Below, one piece after another: positions 52,947 through 60,969 of a DNA stretch of 64,000 bases. Each line of letters starts with the position of its first letter. The first letter of the stretch is position 1. A program made the translations under genes and the position numbers. Source of the stretch: Rhodoplanes serenus (GTDB lineage Bacteria > Pseudomonadota > Alphaproteobacteria > Rhizobiales > Xanthobacteraceae). Below the pieces are notes generated by a model that worked only from the letters and a program-made list of their open reading frames with translations, had not been told where the DNA came from and searched no databases. The DNA is taken from assembly GCA_945861855.1 (NCBI GenBank), contig CAMAWG010000003.1, positions 19,025-83,024 of the forward strand, given 5' to 3'.

Positions 52947-53656
52947 GGCGACACCACGAGGCGATAGCCGATACCGCGCACGGTCTGCACGATCAGCGGA
53001 TTGGTCGGGTCGTTCTCGATCTTGCGCCGCAGGCGGTTGACCTGGACGTCCACCGCGCGCTCGTTGGCCGAACCGCCGGGGCCCGCGAGCGCCATGCGCT
53101 GCACGGTCTCGCCGGGCGTGGCCGCCAGCACGGCGAGCATTTCGCGCTCGCGGTCGGTGAGACGGACAACGTCGTCGCCTTTGCGAAGCTCCGCCCGCCC
53201 GATGTGGAACACGAATTGGCCGAAGCGCAGGCTCTCGGCAGCAGGCGCGACGGCAGGCCTTGCGCGCTTGAGGATGTTGGCGACGCGCAGCGACAGCTCG
53301 CGCGGCTCGAACGGCTTGGAAACGTAGTCGTCGGCGCCGATCTCTAGGCCGGTGATCCGGCTTTCGGCGGCGTCGCGCGCGGTCAGCATCAGGATCGGCA
53401 CCGCGGAGGTCAGGCGAATGTCGCGGGCGAAGTCGAAGCCGGACTCGCCCGGCATCATCACGTCGAGGATCAGCAGATCGAAGCTCAGGCTCGACAGCTT
53501 GGCGCGCGCCTTGGCGGCGCTGTCCGCCGTGCTGATCCGATAACCTTCACTGCTGAGGAACCGCGACAGCAGATCGCGGATGCGGCGGTCGTCGTCGACC
53601 ACGAGCAGATGCGGCGCGTCGTCGGCGGGCGGACCGGGAACCGGAATCGGGGCCAT
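52943..53656 (-). CDS. OmpR family response regulator (PetR-like)
   Basis: A 237-residue regulator. The receiver domain has the acidic pair LLVVDDDRRIRDLL, phospho-acceptor Asp in DLLILDVMMPGESG, Thr in LMLTARD and Lys in VSKPFEPRELSLRV, followed by an OmpR/PhoB winged helix (LTDREREMLAVLAATPGETV, NERAVDVQVNRLRRKIE). The start at 53656 is used because MAPIPVPG is 16 bases after the MarR stop. Gene order MarR-regulator-kinase beside ilvE recalls petP-petR of Rhodobacter, hence the label; function is inferred. Confidence 0.93.
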   Translation of the reverse strand: MAPIPVPGPPADDAPHLLVVDDDRRIRDLLSRFLSSEGYRISTADSAAKARAKLSSLSFDLLILDVMMPGESGFDFARDIRLTSAVPILMLTARDAAESRITGLEIGADDYVSKPFEPRELSLRVANILKRARPAVAPAAESLRFGQFVFHIGRAELRKGDDVVRLTDREREMLAVLAATPGETVQRMALAGPGGSANERAVDVQVNRLRRKIENDPTNPLIVQTVRGIGYRLVVSP

Positions 53657-53672
53657 CGTTCCCCCGCGGATG

Positions 53673-54218
53673 TCAGGATCGCGGTCGCCGCGCGCGGTCG
53701 GCACGGGCGATCAGCTTTTGCACGCCGTCGCGGCCATCGGCGTCGATCATCGCCACGAGGAAGCGGCGGGCCGCCTCGTGGGCGTTGGGCCCGAGCTGGC
53801 CGAGCGCGCGGGCGATCCGTTCGGTCTGCAGGCCGGCGAGCCGCATGGCGAGCGCCTCGCCCTTGGGCGTGACGTAGAGCAGGCGCTGGCGGCGGTCGTT
53901 CTCGCCCTCCTTCTGCACCACATAGCCCTGGTCCACGAGCTGCTTGAGCACCCGCCCGAGCGACTGCTTGGTGATCTTCAGCACTTCGAGCAGGTCGGCG
54001 ACCTTCATCCCCGGATGGCGGTTGACGAAGTGCAGCACCCGGTGGTGCGCCCGGCCAAAGCTGAACTTGGCCAGCACGTCGTCAGGATCGCTGACGAAAT
54101 CCCGATAGGCGAAGAACAGGAGCTCGATGAGGTCCCAGATCGGCTCGGCCGGATGAGAGCCCTGATCGGCCTGGGCCGCCGAACGATCGGGAAGGCTCGA
54201 AATATTTATGTCAGCCAT
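53673..54218 (-). CDS. MarR family regulator (PetP-like)
   Basis: A 181-residue MarR-type winged-helix protein. The recognition region is FVNRHPGMKVADLLEVLKITKQSLGRVLKQLVDQGYVVQKEGENDRRQRLLYVTPKGEAL. The start at 54218 is set by MADINISSLPDR, and a perfect 7-bp inverted repeat straddles it (54207-54227). It is the first gene of the leftward MarR-regulator-kinase unit and divergent from ilvE. The role may resemble PetP in respiratory gene control; this is by gene order only. Confidence 0.9.
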   Translation of the reverse strand: MADINISSLPDRSAAQADQGSHPAEPIWDLIELLFFAYRDFVSDPDDVLAKFSFGRAHHRVLHFVNRHPGMKVADLLEVLKITKQSLGRVLKQLVDQGYVVQKEGENDRRQRLLYVTPKGEALAMRLAGLQTERIARALGQLGPNAHEAARRFLVAMIDADGRDGVQKLIARADRARRPRS

Positions 54219-54227
54219 GTTGACATA
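54207..54227. promoter_or_regulatory. Inverted repeat straddling the marR start codon
   Basis: TATGTCA (54207-54213) and TGACATA (54221-54227) form a perfect 7-bp inverted repeat with a 7-bp spacer. The start codon of the MarR gene (54216-54218) lies inside the spacer, so a bound dimer would block transcription or initiation at the start. The spacing fits MarR-type dimers; the binding partner is inferred. Confidence 0.55.
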
Positions 54228-54442
54228 TTTCAGGTTTATTGTTACCCAAATACGCGCTTGGACGAAAGGATCGTACCCGCTGGGCAAGCTAGAACGGTCG
54301 GCATTGAACCGATCCAGCAGGCGCGCTCTGATGGTTCGCACGCAACATATCGGGACTTGAGGCTCGAAGCAAAAGCGGCCGAAGCCGCGAACTGGGGCAA
54401 ATTGGCTTCCTGCGCTTCGTTGTTTCCCTGGGAGGACAGCTC

Positions 54443-55333
54443 ATGGCGGTGCCATTCGACCAGCGTCCGGACCTGATTTGGTTCGACGGCAAGCTCGTGC
54501 CCACGTCGGACGCCAAGATCAGCGTGCTGACCCACGGGCTGCACTACGCCAGCGCCGTGTTCGAGGGCGAGCGCGCCTATGGCGGTACGATCTACAAGGG
54601 CACCGAGCACTCCGAGCGGCTGAAGCGGTCGGCGGGCATCCTCGACTTCGAAATTCCCTATTCGGTGGCCGAGATCGACGCCGCCAAGCAGCTGGTGCTC
54701 GACAAGAACAATCAGAAGGACGCCTATGTGCGCCCCATCGCCTGGCGCGGCTCCGAACAGCTCGGCGTCACCGCGATGCAGAACAAGATCCACCTCGCGA
54801 TCGCCACGTGGGAATGGCCGAGCTATTTCGACCCGGCGCAGCGGCTGAAAGGAATCCGGCTCGACCTCGCCGAGTACCGCAGGCCCGATCCCGCGACCGC
54901 GCCCTGCATGGCCAAGGCCGCGGGCCTCTACATGATCTGCACCGTCTCCAAGCACCGCGCCGAGCGCAAGGGCTATGCCGACGCCATGATGCTGGACTGG
55001 CAGGGCCGCGTCGCCGAATGCACCGGCGCCAACATCTTCTTCATCAAGGACGGCAAGATCCACACGCCGATCGCCGACTGCTTCCTCGCCGGCATCACAC
55101 GCGCCACCGCGATCATGCTCGCCAAGAAGCGCGGCATCGAGTTGATCGAGCGCCGGATCATGCCGGACGAGCTGTCGGATTTTTCCGAATGCTTCATCAC
55201 CGGCACCGCGGCCGAAGTGACCGCCGTGTCCGAGATCGCGCAGTGGAAGTTCACGCCGGGCGCCATCACCACCCAGTTGATGGATGACTACACGGCCGAG
55301 GTGCAGCCCAAGGGCAAGGCCGCCGCGGCGTAA
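54443..55333 (+). CDS. ilvE: Branched-chain amino acid aminotransferase
   Basis: PLP enzyme of the final step of Leu, Ile and Val synthesis. The 296 residues show HGLHYASAVFEGERAYGG, the catalytic Lys158 in CMAKAAGLYM and the family motif MMLDWQGRVAECTGANIFFIKDG with the PLP-phosphate contact region GITRATAIML. GGGAGGA before the ATG is clear. It is divergent from the MarR gene, and its stop is one base from that of prmB on the other strand. Confidence 0.96.
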   Translation: MAVPFDQRPDLIWFDGKLVPTSDAKISVLTHGLHYASAVFEGERAYGGTIYKGTEHSERLKRSAGILDFEIPYSVAEIDAAKQLVLDKNNQKDAYVRPIAWRGSEQLGVTAMQNKIHLAIATWEWPSYFDPAQRLKGIRLDLAEYRRPDPATAPCMAKAAGLYMICTVSKHRAERKGYADAMMLDWQGRVAECTGANIFFIKDGKIHTPIADCFLAGITRATAIMLAKKRGIELIERRIMPDELSDFSECFITGTAAEVTAVSEIAQWKFTPGAITTQLMDDYTAEVQPKGKAAAA

Positions 55334-55334
55334 A

Positions 55335-56276
55335 TCAGCGAAGCTGACCGGCGTCGAGGCAGAACACTTCGCCGTTGCTCTCCTCGGTATCAAGCCAAAG
55401 GAAGCGCGTGTCCGGATAGGCTCGCTCCAGCGCCGGCCGGCAGCGCCCCACCTCGCACAACAACCCGCCGCCTTTTTTGAGATGCCGTCCGGCCTCATCG
55501 AGAATGCGGCGGATCACCACGAGACCGTCGCCGCCGCCATCGAACGCCATCGGCGGCTCATGCCGGCATTCAGGCGGCAGGTCGGCCATGCCGCGGTCAT
55601 CGACATAGGGCGGATTGGCGACGATCAGATCGTAGCGTTCGCCCTCCACGGGCGCGAACAGGTCGCCGCGCAGAAGACGGATGCGGTTCTTCAATCGGTG
55701 CTCCGCGACGTTGCGTTTGGCTACCTCCAAAGCGTTCTTCGACAGTTCGACGGCGTCCACCTTCGCCTTGGGAAACCGCATCGCCGCGAGGATCGCGAGG
55801 CATCCAGACCCGGTGCAGAGATCGAGCACGCGCCCGACCGCGCCGGGTTCGGGCAGCAGCGAAAAGCTCTCGCCGGCGAACAGCTCGCTGTCGAGGATTT
55901 CCCCGAGATAGGAGCGCGGCACGATCGCGCGCCCGTCGATATAAAACGGCACGCCAAGCATGTAGATGCGCTTGAGAAGATAGGCTGCGGGCTTGCGGGT
56001 GCGGATACGGCGCTCGACCAGCGCCGAAATCCTTTTCTGCTGCGCGCCCGTCACGCCCATGCCCGCGCGGGCATCGACATGGTCGGGATGAATGCGGAGC
56101 GTCTCACCGACCAGAAAGGCCGCCTCCGCGACCGGATCGCTTGTGCCGTGGGCGAACACGAGCCTCGCGCGCTTCAATTGCGCCGCGGTGGAGCGGATCA
56201 GGTCCGCGACAGTGATAGGCTGGCCGCCGCGCTTGGGCAGCTTCCGCCGCCTGGCGCGGGCTTTCCGCGCCTTCAA
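55335..56276 (-). CDS. prmB: 50S ribosomal protein L3 N(5)-glutamine methyltransferase
   Basis: A 313-residue class I methyltransferase that modifies Gln150 of ribosomal protein L3. The SAM motif VLDLCTGSGCLAILAAMRFPKAKVDAVELS and the N5-glutamine signature NPPYVDDRGM are present; DLPPECRHEPPMAFDGGGDGLVVIRRIL is characteristic of PrmB and HemK-like enzymes. The length and N-terminal basic tail (KARKARARRRKLPKRGG) fit PrmB better than PrmC. It overlaps the DUF1460 gene by four bases. Confidence 0.92.
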   Translation of the reverse strand: MKARKARARRRKLPKRGGQPITVADLIRSTAAQLKRARLVFAHGTSDPVAEAAFLVGETLRIHPDHVDARAGMGVTGAQQKRISALVERRIRTRKPAAYLLKRIYMLGVPFYIDGRAIVPRSYLGEILDSELFAGESFSLLPEPGAVGRVLDLCTGSGCLAILAAMRFPKAKVDAVELSKNALEVAKRNVAEHRLKNRIRLLRGDLFAPVEGERYDLIVANPPYVDDRGMADLPPECRHEPPMAFDGGGDGLVVIRRILDEAGRHLKKGGGLLCEVGRCRPALERAYPDTRFLWLDTEESNGEVFCLDAGQLR

Positions 56277-57058
56277 CGGCGCTCCACAACCGGCGTGTTT
56301 TCAGCCGCCCGCAGCAGCGTCACGTATTTCACCGGGTTGGCGGTGACGAATGCCGCCATTTTTTCTTCGACGGCACGGCCCCGGCTCTGCGAGGCATGGC
56401 GCAGCAGCAATTCGCCGCCCTTGCCGAACGCGATAAGCCCGGTGTGGAAGAAATCGAGGTTCGCGCGCCGCGACGTGAAGCCGATGATGTCGCCGGCAGC
56501 CAGCACCTTGGCGTTGTCCATCAGCGTCGATTTGGCGACCGCCACCATCGACACCTGGCGCTTGCCGAACTCGCGGTGCCAGGTGACGGTCTTGTCGATG
56601 ACGACCGACGGCTCGATCGCAACCGGCCGGCAGATGCCGTTCTCGACGTTGCGTTTGCACCAGTCGGCGAAATAGTGATTGCGACGGTCGTATTGCACGT
56701 TGCCGTGGTCGTAGCGGATGCGGCGCAGCGAGGTCTCGAACTCGCCGAGATCGCGGGCGATGGCCGCCGCCAGCACCACCTCGCAGAACGTGACGCAATC
56801 GAAGGCGTCGTCGCGGACGACGAAGCGCTCCGGGTGCTTCGGGCCGCCGATTAGCGTATTGGCCTGGTAGCGGATGCCGAGCAGCTTGCCGGAGATGAAG
56901 TCAATCCGCTGCGAGACGTTCGGCAGCGCCCGCGCCTCCTCGATCAGGCGCTCGATCAACGCGGCTTTGGCGGCCCAGGCAAGATCGCCGCCCGCCGCAA
57001 GCAGCGGAACGCCGGCCATCAGCCGGAGGATATGGCGGCGGGTGGGTGCGCGATCCAT
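56273..57058 (-). CDS. DUF1460 domain-containing protein (N-acetylmuramoyl-L-alanine amidase-like)
   Basis: A 261-residue exported protein. The leader MDRAPTRRHILRLMAGVPLLAAGGDLAWAA contains an RR pair and looks Tat-like. The DUF1460 NlpC/P60-like core is seen as VVRDDAFDCVTFCEVVLAAAIAR, whose Cys in FDCVTF is the likely nucleophile, and DFFHTGLIAFGKGGELLLRHASQ supplies the His. Cell-wall peptide or amide hydrolysis is inferred. The ATG at 57058 is preferred to TTG 57067. Confidence 0.85.
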   Translation of the reverse strand: MDRAPTRRHILRLMAGVPLLAAGGDLAWAAKAALIERLIEEARALPNVSQRIDFISGKLLGIRYQANTLIGGPKHPERFVVRDDAFDCVTFCEVVLAAAIARDLGEFETSLRRIRYDHGNVQYDRRNHYFADWCKRNVENGICRPVAIEPSVVIDKTVTWHREFGKRQVSMVAVAKSTLMDNAKVLAAGDIIGFTSRRANLDFFHTGLIAFGKGGELLLRHASQSRGRAVEEKMAAFVTANPVKYVTLLRAAENTPVVERR

Positions 57059-57106
57059 CGCCGCCAAATTAGCACAGGCCGGGCGGCCCCGTGAGCGCGG
57101 GGTCGC

Positions 57107-58060
57107 TCAATACTTAATTTGCACCAGCCGGTCGTTGCCGGACTCGGCGCCCCAGGCCTCGCCCGGCCGGCCGAGCATCTGGCGCACCTGGGCGCCCCGC
57201 TTGTCGCTCGGGAAGCTTTCGAATTTCTCGGTCGCGGGATCGAACCGGACGATGGCGTTGGTCATGAAGTCGGTGAGCCAGACCTGGTCCTTCTCGTCGA
57301 CATAGACCGAATAGCAGCCGCTGCCGGGATTGCCGGGCAGGAGCCAGGTCTTCCAGGCCTTCGTTGCCGGATCGTAGCGGCCGACCTCGCCGGAATGCCA
57401 GAAGCTGACCCAGAGCAGGCCCTTGGAATCGGTCCATACGCGGCGCGGGCCGGTGCCCTTCTTGTGCGGCTCGACGATCATCACGTTGCCGGTCGCCTTG
57501 TCGATCTTGCCGAGGTGATCGCCCGCCAGCGCGACGTACCAGACCTCGTTGGTCGGCGTCACGGTGATGCCGTAGGTGCCGCGGCGCGGCGACTTCCAGC
57601 TTTCATGCTTGCCGGTCTTGGGATTGACGTAGCCATGCACGCCGTTCTGGCCGGTGAACCAGTAGACACCGTCCTTGTCGAACACTCCGGTGTTCAGGTT
57701 GGCGTTCGGCAGGTGCGGCGGCAGCGGGTAGTAATCGAACTTCTTGGTCTTGGTGTCGTAGCGGACATTGGCGTTGAGCCCGCCGTCGGTGAGCCAGGCC
57801 GCGCCGTCGGGCGCGACGATGACGCCGTGCGGCGCCGAGCCCGAGCCGATCGGGATATTCTCGTCCTTGCCGGTCTTCGGATCGAGCAGGCCGAGATAGC
57901 CGGCGCGCTGTCCGCTGTACCAGACCTTGCCATCGGCGGCGACCGCCACGTCATGCGGGCGCGAATTCGCCGTGACGGGGAAATAGTTGACGCGCGTGTC
58001 GGCGGAGGCGACCGCGGTGCTGGCCAATGTCGCGATGGCAATCGCAATCGATCGGATCAT
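57107..58060 (-). CDS. Secreted Vgb/streptogramin lyase-like beta-propeller protein
   Basis: A 317-residue exported protein with a Sec leader (MIRSIAIAIATLASTAVASA) and about seven blades with repeating motifs such as RPHDVAVAADGKVWYSG, APHGVIVAPDGAAWLTDGG and GPRRVWTDSKGLLWVSFW. This is the virginiamycin B lyase-like propeller. Most periplasmic relatives bind or hydrolyse unknown substrates, so no antibiotic resistance is claimed. The start at 58060 sets the leader at the N-terminus. Confidence 0.85.
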   Translation of the reverse strand: MIRSIAIAIATLASTAVASADTRVNYFPVTANSRPHDVAVAADGKVWYSGQRAGYLGLLDPKTGKDENIPIGSGSAPHGVIVAPDGAAWLTDGGLNANVRYDTKTKKFDYYPLPPHLPNANLNTGVFDKDGVYWFTGQNGVHGYVNPKTGKHESWKSPRRGTYGITVTPTNEVWYVALAGDHLGKIDKATGNVMIVEPHKKGTGPRRVWTDSKGLLWVSFWHSGEVGRYDPATKAWKTWLLPGNPGSGCYSVYVDEKDQVWLTDFMTNAIVRFDPATEKFESFPSDKRGAQVRQMLGRPGEAWGAESGNDRLVQIKY

Positions 58061-58113
58061 GACGTCGTCCCCTGTTCGCCGCATGGTAGAACAATTGGCG
58101 CTGACGATTATTC

Positions 58114-58596
58114 CTATTCCGCGGCCTCGCGGCCGGATGGCTTTTCCCAGCGCGCCGCCGCGGCATCGTCGGCGCCCTTGGCCTCGACCCAGGTCTTTCC
58201 GCTCTTGCTTTCCACCTGCTTCCAGAACGGCGCCCGCGTCTTCAGATAATCCATCAGGAATTCGGCGGCGGCGAAAGCGGCCTCCCGGTGCGACGACGCG
58301 GTCACCACGAGCACGATGTTTTCGCCCGCCGCGATCCGTCCGTAGCGATGGATGACGGTGACGCCAAGGAGCGGCCAGCGCGCTTTCGCCTCCTCGACGT
58401 GGCGCGCGATCTCGGCCTCGGCCATGCCGGGATAATGCTCGAGCGTGAGCGCCGCGATCGGCTCGCCGGATTCGGCGCCGCGGCAGATTCCGGTGAAGGT
58501 GACCAGGGCGCCGATGTCGGTGCGCCCGCGCGTCAGCGCCGCCGTCTCGGCGGCGGCGTCGAACTCCTCGGACTGGAGCCGGACCTTGGTCTGCAT
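58114..58596 (-). CDS. moaE: Molybdopterin synthase catalytic subunit
   Basis: A 160-residue large subunit of molybdopterin synthase, which adds two sulfurs to precursor Z. HYPGMAEAEIARHV, VTVIHRYGRIAAGE, and APFWKQ with a downstream Lys form the active site with the MoaD C-terminal tail. Its ATG directly follows the moaD stop. The C-terminal about 25 residues are charged and less conserved. Confidence 0.95.
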   Translation of the reverse strand: MQTKVRLQSEEFDAAAETAALTRGRTDIGALVTFTGICRGAESGEPIAALTLEHYPGMAEAEIARHVEEAKARWPLLGVTVIHRYGRIAAGENIVLVVTASSHREAAFAAAEFLMDYLKTRAPFWKQVESKSGKTWVEAKGADDAAAARWEKPSGREAAE

Positions 58597-58848
58597 TCAT
58601 CCACCCGTCATCGGCGGAAAAAAGGCTATCTCGCGGGCGCCGGCGATCGCCGTGTCGGGCCGCACATGGCTCTTGTCGATGGCGGCGCGGATCGACTTCG
58701 GATGTTCGAACGCATGGGCGTATTCCTCGCCGCGTCCGCCGAGCCAACGCATCAGTTCGGCCACGGTCGTCACTGACGCCGGCGGCACGACGTCTTCTTC
58801 GGCCTTGCCGACCCGTTCACGCACCCAGGCGAAATAAATCAGCTTCAT
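58597..58848 (-). CDS. moaD: Molybdopterin synthase sulfur carrier subunit
   Basis: An 83-residue ubiquitin-like MoaD that carries the sulfur as a C-terminal thiocarboxylate; the sequence ends in PPMTGG, the needed Gly-Gly. MKLIYFAWVRERVGK is the family start at 58848, and the tga of pgsA overlaps this ATG by one base. The subunit pairs with MoaE, the next gene. Confidence 0.95.
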   Translation of the reverse strand: MKLIYFAWVRERVGKAEEDVVPPASVTTVAELMRWLGGRGEEYAHAFEHPKSIRAAIDKSHVRPDTAIAGAREIAFFPPMTGG

Positions 58849-59477
58849 CAATCGATCATATGCCGCACGCCCGCGCGCATATAGTCCCAGCCGGTGTAAA
58901 GCGTAACCAGCGCGGACAGCCAAAGCAGGGCCAGGCCGATGTTGGTGATGACCAGCATGTCCAGCTTAAAGAGGTCGAGGAAGGCCCTGTCGCCGGCCTC
59001 GCCCGCGATCAGGAAGCCGACCGCGACCAGTTGCCAGGTGGTCTTCCATTTCGCCAGCCGCGACACCGGCACGCTCACCCGCAGCTCGGCAAGGTACTCG
59101 CGCAGACCGGACACCAGAATTTCGCGACAGAGGATGACGACGGACGCCAGCAGCGACCAGCCCCGGATCGTTTCCTCGGCGGCGAGCATCAAGAGGCAGG
59201 ACGCGACCAGGAGCTTGTCGGCGATCGGGTCGAGCATCCGCCCGAGCGACGATTGCTGTCCATACATGCGAGCGAAATAGCCGTCGAGGACGTCGGTGAT
59301 CCCGGCCGTGATGAAGACCGCGAGCGCCACCCAGCGAATCCAGAGACCGCCGTCCAGAATGCTGTGCCAGTACATCAGCCCAACCACGACCGGAACCGCG
59401 GCGATCCGGGCGTAGGTCAGGAGGTTGGGCAGCGCCAGCGGCCGCGCGGGTAGCGGTGGGTTGTGGACGGTGTTCAT
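58848..59477 (-). CDS. pgsA: CDP-diacylglycerol--glycerol-3-phosphate 3-phosphatidyltransferase
   Basis: A 209-residue membrane enzyme making phosphatidylglycerophosphate, the precursor of phosphatidylglycerol and cardiolipin. The CDP-alcohol phosphatidyltransferase motif DG-x2-AR-x8-G-x3-D-x3-D is complete in TDVLDGYFARMYGQQSSLGRMLDPIADK. About five membrane helices are seen. It is directly upstream of moaD; in relatives uvrC lies just before it, but here an amidohydrolase gene and a 197-base gap come between. Confidence 0.95.
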   Translation of the reverse strand: MNTVHNPPLPARPLALPNLLTYARIAAVPVVVGLMYWHSILDGGLWIRWVALAVFITAGITDVLDGYFARMYGQQSSLGRMLDPIADKLLVASCLLMLAAEETIRGWSLLASVVILCREILVSGLREYLAELRVSVPVSRLAKWKTTWQLVAVGFLIAGEAGDRAFLDLFKLDMLVITNIGLALLWLSALVTLYTGWDYMRAGVRHMID

Positions 59478-59674
59478 TGGCGGAAGACAATACGCCTCCG
59501 GCGCTGGCCTGAACAGACACAGCTCGCAGCGTCCGCATTCCCCATCGCAGGCTGTGCAAAAAACGCCGCCATGGCCAAAACAAGCCGCATCGAACGGCTT
59601 GCGACCCGAGATCGCGCGGTCACAGCGACGTGATCTCGCGCGCGTTTTTCAAATCAGAGCCATGCAGCACGCCG

Positions 59675-60907
59675 CTAGGGCCGCATCAGTTCCGCCCGCG
59701 GCCGGCTCACGGTCTGCCGGCCGCGCTTGAAAGCCGCGAGCACCGGCGCATTGATTGCCACGGCCTCGGCATGCGTCTTGGCGTCGATCACCGTGACCTC
59801 AGCCTGGCTACCCACCTTGATGCCGTAGTCCTTGGCGTTGATCAGCCGCGCCGAGCGGTCGCTGATCATCGAGAACAGCTCGGTGAGCCGGTCCGGCTGC
59901 CCGACCTGGAGCACGTTGGCATGCATGTTGGCCATGCGGATCAGCGAACAATCGCCGAACGGCGTGAAAGGATTGAGAATGTTGTTGGTCGAGATCGAGC
60001 AGTTGCAGCCGTGCTCGGCAAACAGGTTGGCGTCGGTGATGCAGCGCGGCACGTTGTAGTCCCGGTGCCGCGCCAGCACGAACAGGTCGGTGGCGGGCAG
60101 CACGGTCACGGCAACGCCGACGTCGGCGAGCCGCCTGGCGATGTCCTTCTGCTTGGCGGGCGGCAGCGCCGCGACCTTGGTCATGTGGCCCATGGCGACA
60201 CGGCCGCCGTATTTGTATTTCTCCGCCAGGTCGGCGACGAGCATGTTGTCCATCGTCGCCGGGTCGTGACCGGAATCGATGTGCAGATCGACGTGAATGT
60301 CGTATTGCCGCGCCAGCTCGAACACGCGGTTGATGTGAGCGGGATGGTCGGTGTCGTAGTTGGGCGCGCCGCCGACTGACGTTGCGCCCATCTCGATCGC
60401 CTGCACCAGCGCCTTGTCGGCCTCCGGCACCTTGGCGAGGCCCTCCTGCGCGAAGGCGCAGATTTCCAGATCGACCGCCCAGGCATATTCCTTCTGCAGC
60501 ATCTGCAGCGCCTCGATGCACTTGGTGCCGACCGGCATGTCGATCTCGGCGTGGGTGCGGATGCGCGTGGTGCCCTGCTTGATGCAGTTCTCCAGCGTGA
60601 CCTTGGCGCGGTTGTAGATGTCCTCGACGGTGAAGCCGTCCTTCACCGCAGCCACGCGCTTCATGTGGTTCGAATTTTCGCGGGACGGCTCCGGCGTGCA
60701 GCGGTCGATGATGCGGGACTTGTCGAGATGAATGTGCGTCTCGACCAGCCCGCCGCAGCACAGGCAGCCCTGCGCGTCGTAGGAGGGCGAATCCGCAACA
60801 AGCTTCGGCTCGATCGCCGCGATTTTTCCCTTGGAGAAACCGATATCGACGGCGCCGCCGTTGGCCGCTCCCGGCACGCGCGCGTTGCGGATCACGTAGT
60901 CGAGCAT
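59675..60907 (-). CDS. Cytosine deaminase-like amidohydrolase
   Basis: A 410-residue amidohydrolase-superfamily enzyme. ETHIHLDKS holds the metal His58/His60, followed by THAEIDMPVG, HLHIDSGHDP-like DLHIDSGHDPATMDN, GHMTKV and the final ADNLR-like region (here SISTNNILNPFTPFGDCS). This pattern is closest to cytosine deaminase/creatinine-type deaminases. The substrate is not certain. It lies between uvrC and pgsA, in the same direction. Confidence 0.87.
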   Translation of the reverse strand: MLDYVIRNARVPGAANGGAVDIGFSKGKIAAIEPKLVADSPSYDAQGCLCCGGLVETHIHLDKSRIIDRCTPEPSRENSNHMKRVAAVKDGFTVEDIYNRAKVTLENCIKQGTTRIRTHAEIDMPVGTKCIEALQMLQKEYAWAVDLEICAFAQEGLAKVPEADKALVQAIEMGATSVGGAPNYDTDHPAHINRVFELARQYDIHVDLHIDSGHDPATMDNMLVADLAEKYKYGGRVAMGHMTKVAALPPAKQKDIARRLADVGVAVTVLPATDLFVLARHRDYNVPRCITDANLFAEHGCNCSISTNNILNPFTPFGDCSLIRMANMHANVLQVGQPDRLTELFSMISDRSARLINAKDYGIKVGSQAEVTVIDAKTHAEAVAINAPVLAAFKRGRQTVSRPRAELMRP

Positions 60908-60969
60908 GAAGCCCCCCTTACCTGTCGCCGCATTCGACCGCGTAATCGCGGCGGCGTCCAGAGAGCAAG

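Noticed and set aside
59478-59674. Possible hairpin or promoter between pgsA and the amidohydrolase gene
   Set aside because: Only a partial GAGATC/GATCTC pairing was found; no U-run or promoter match strong enough to list.
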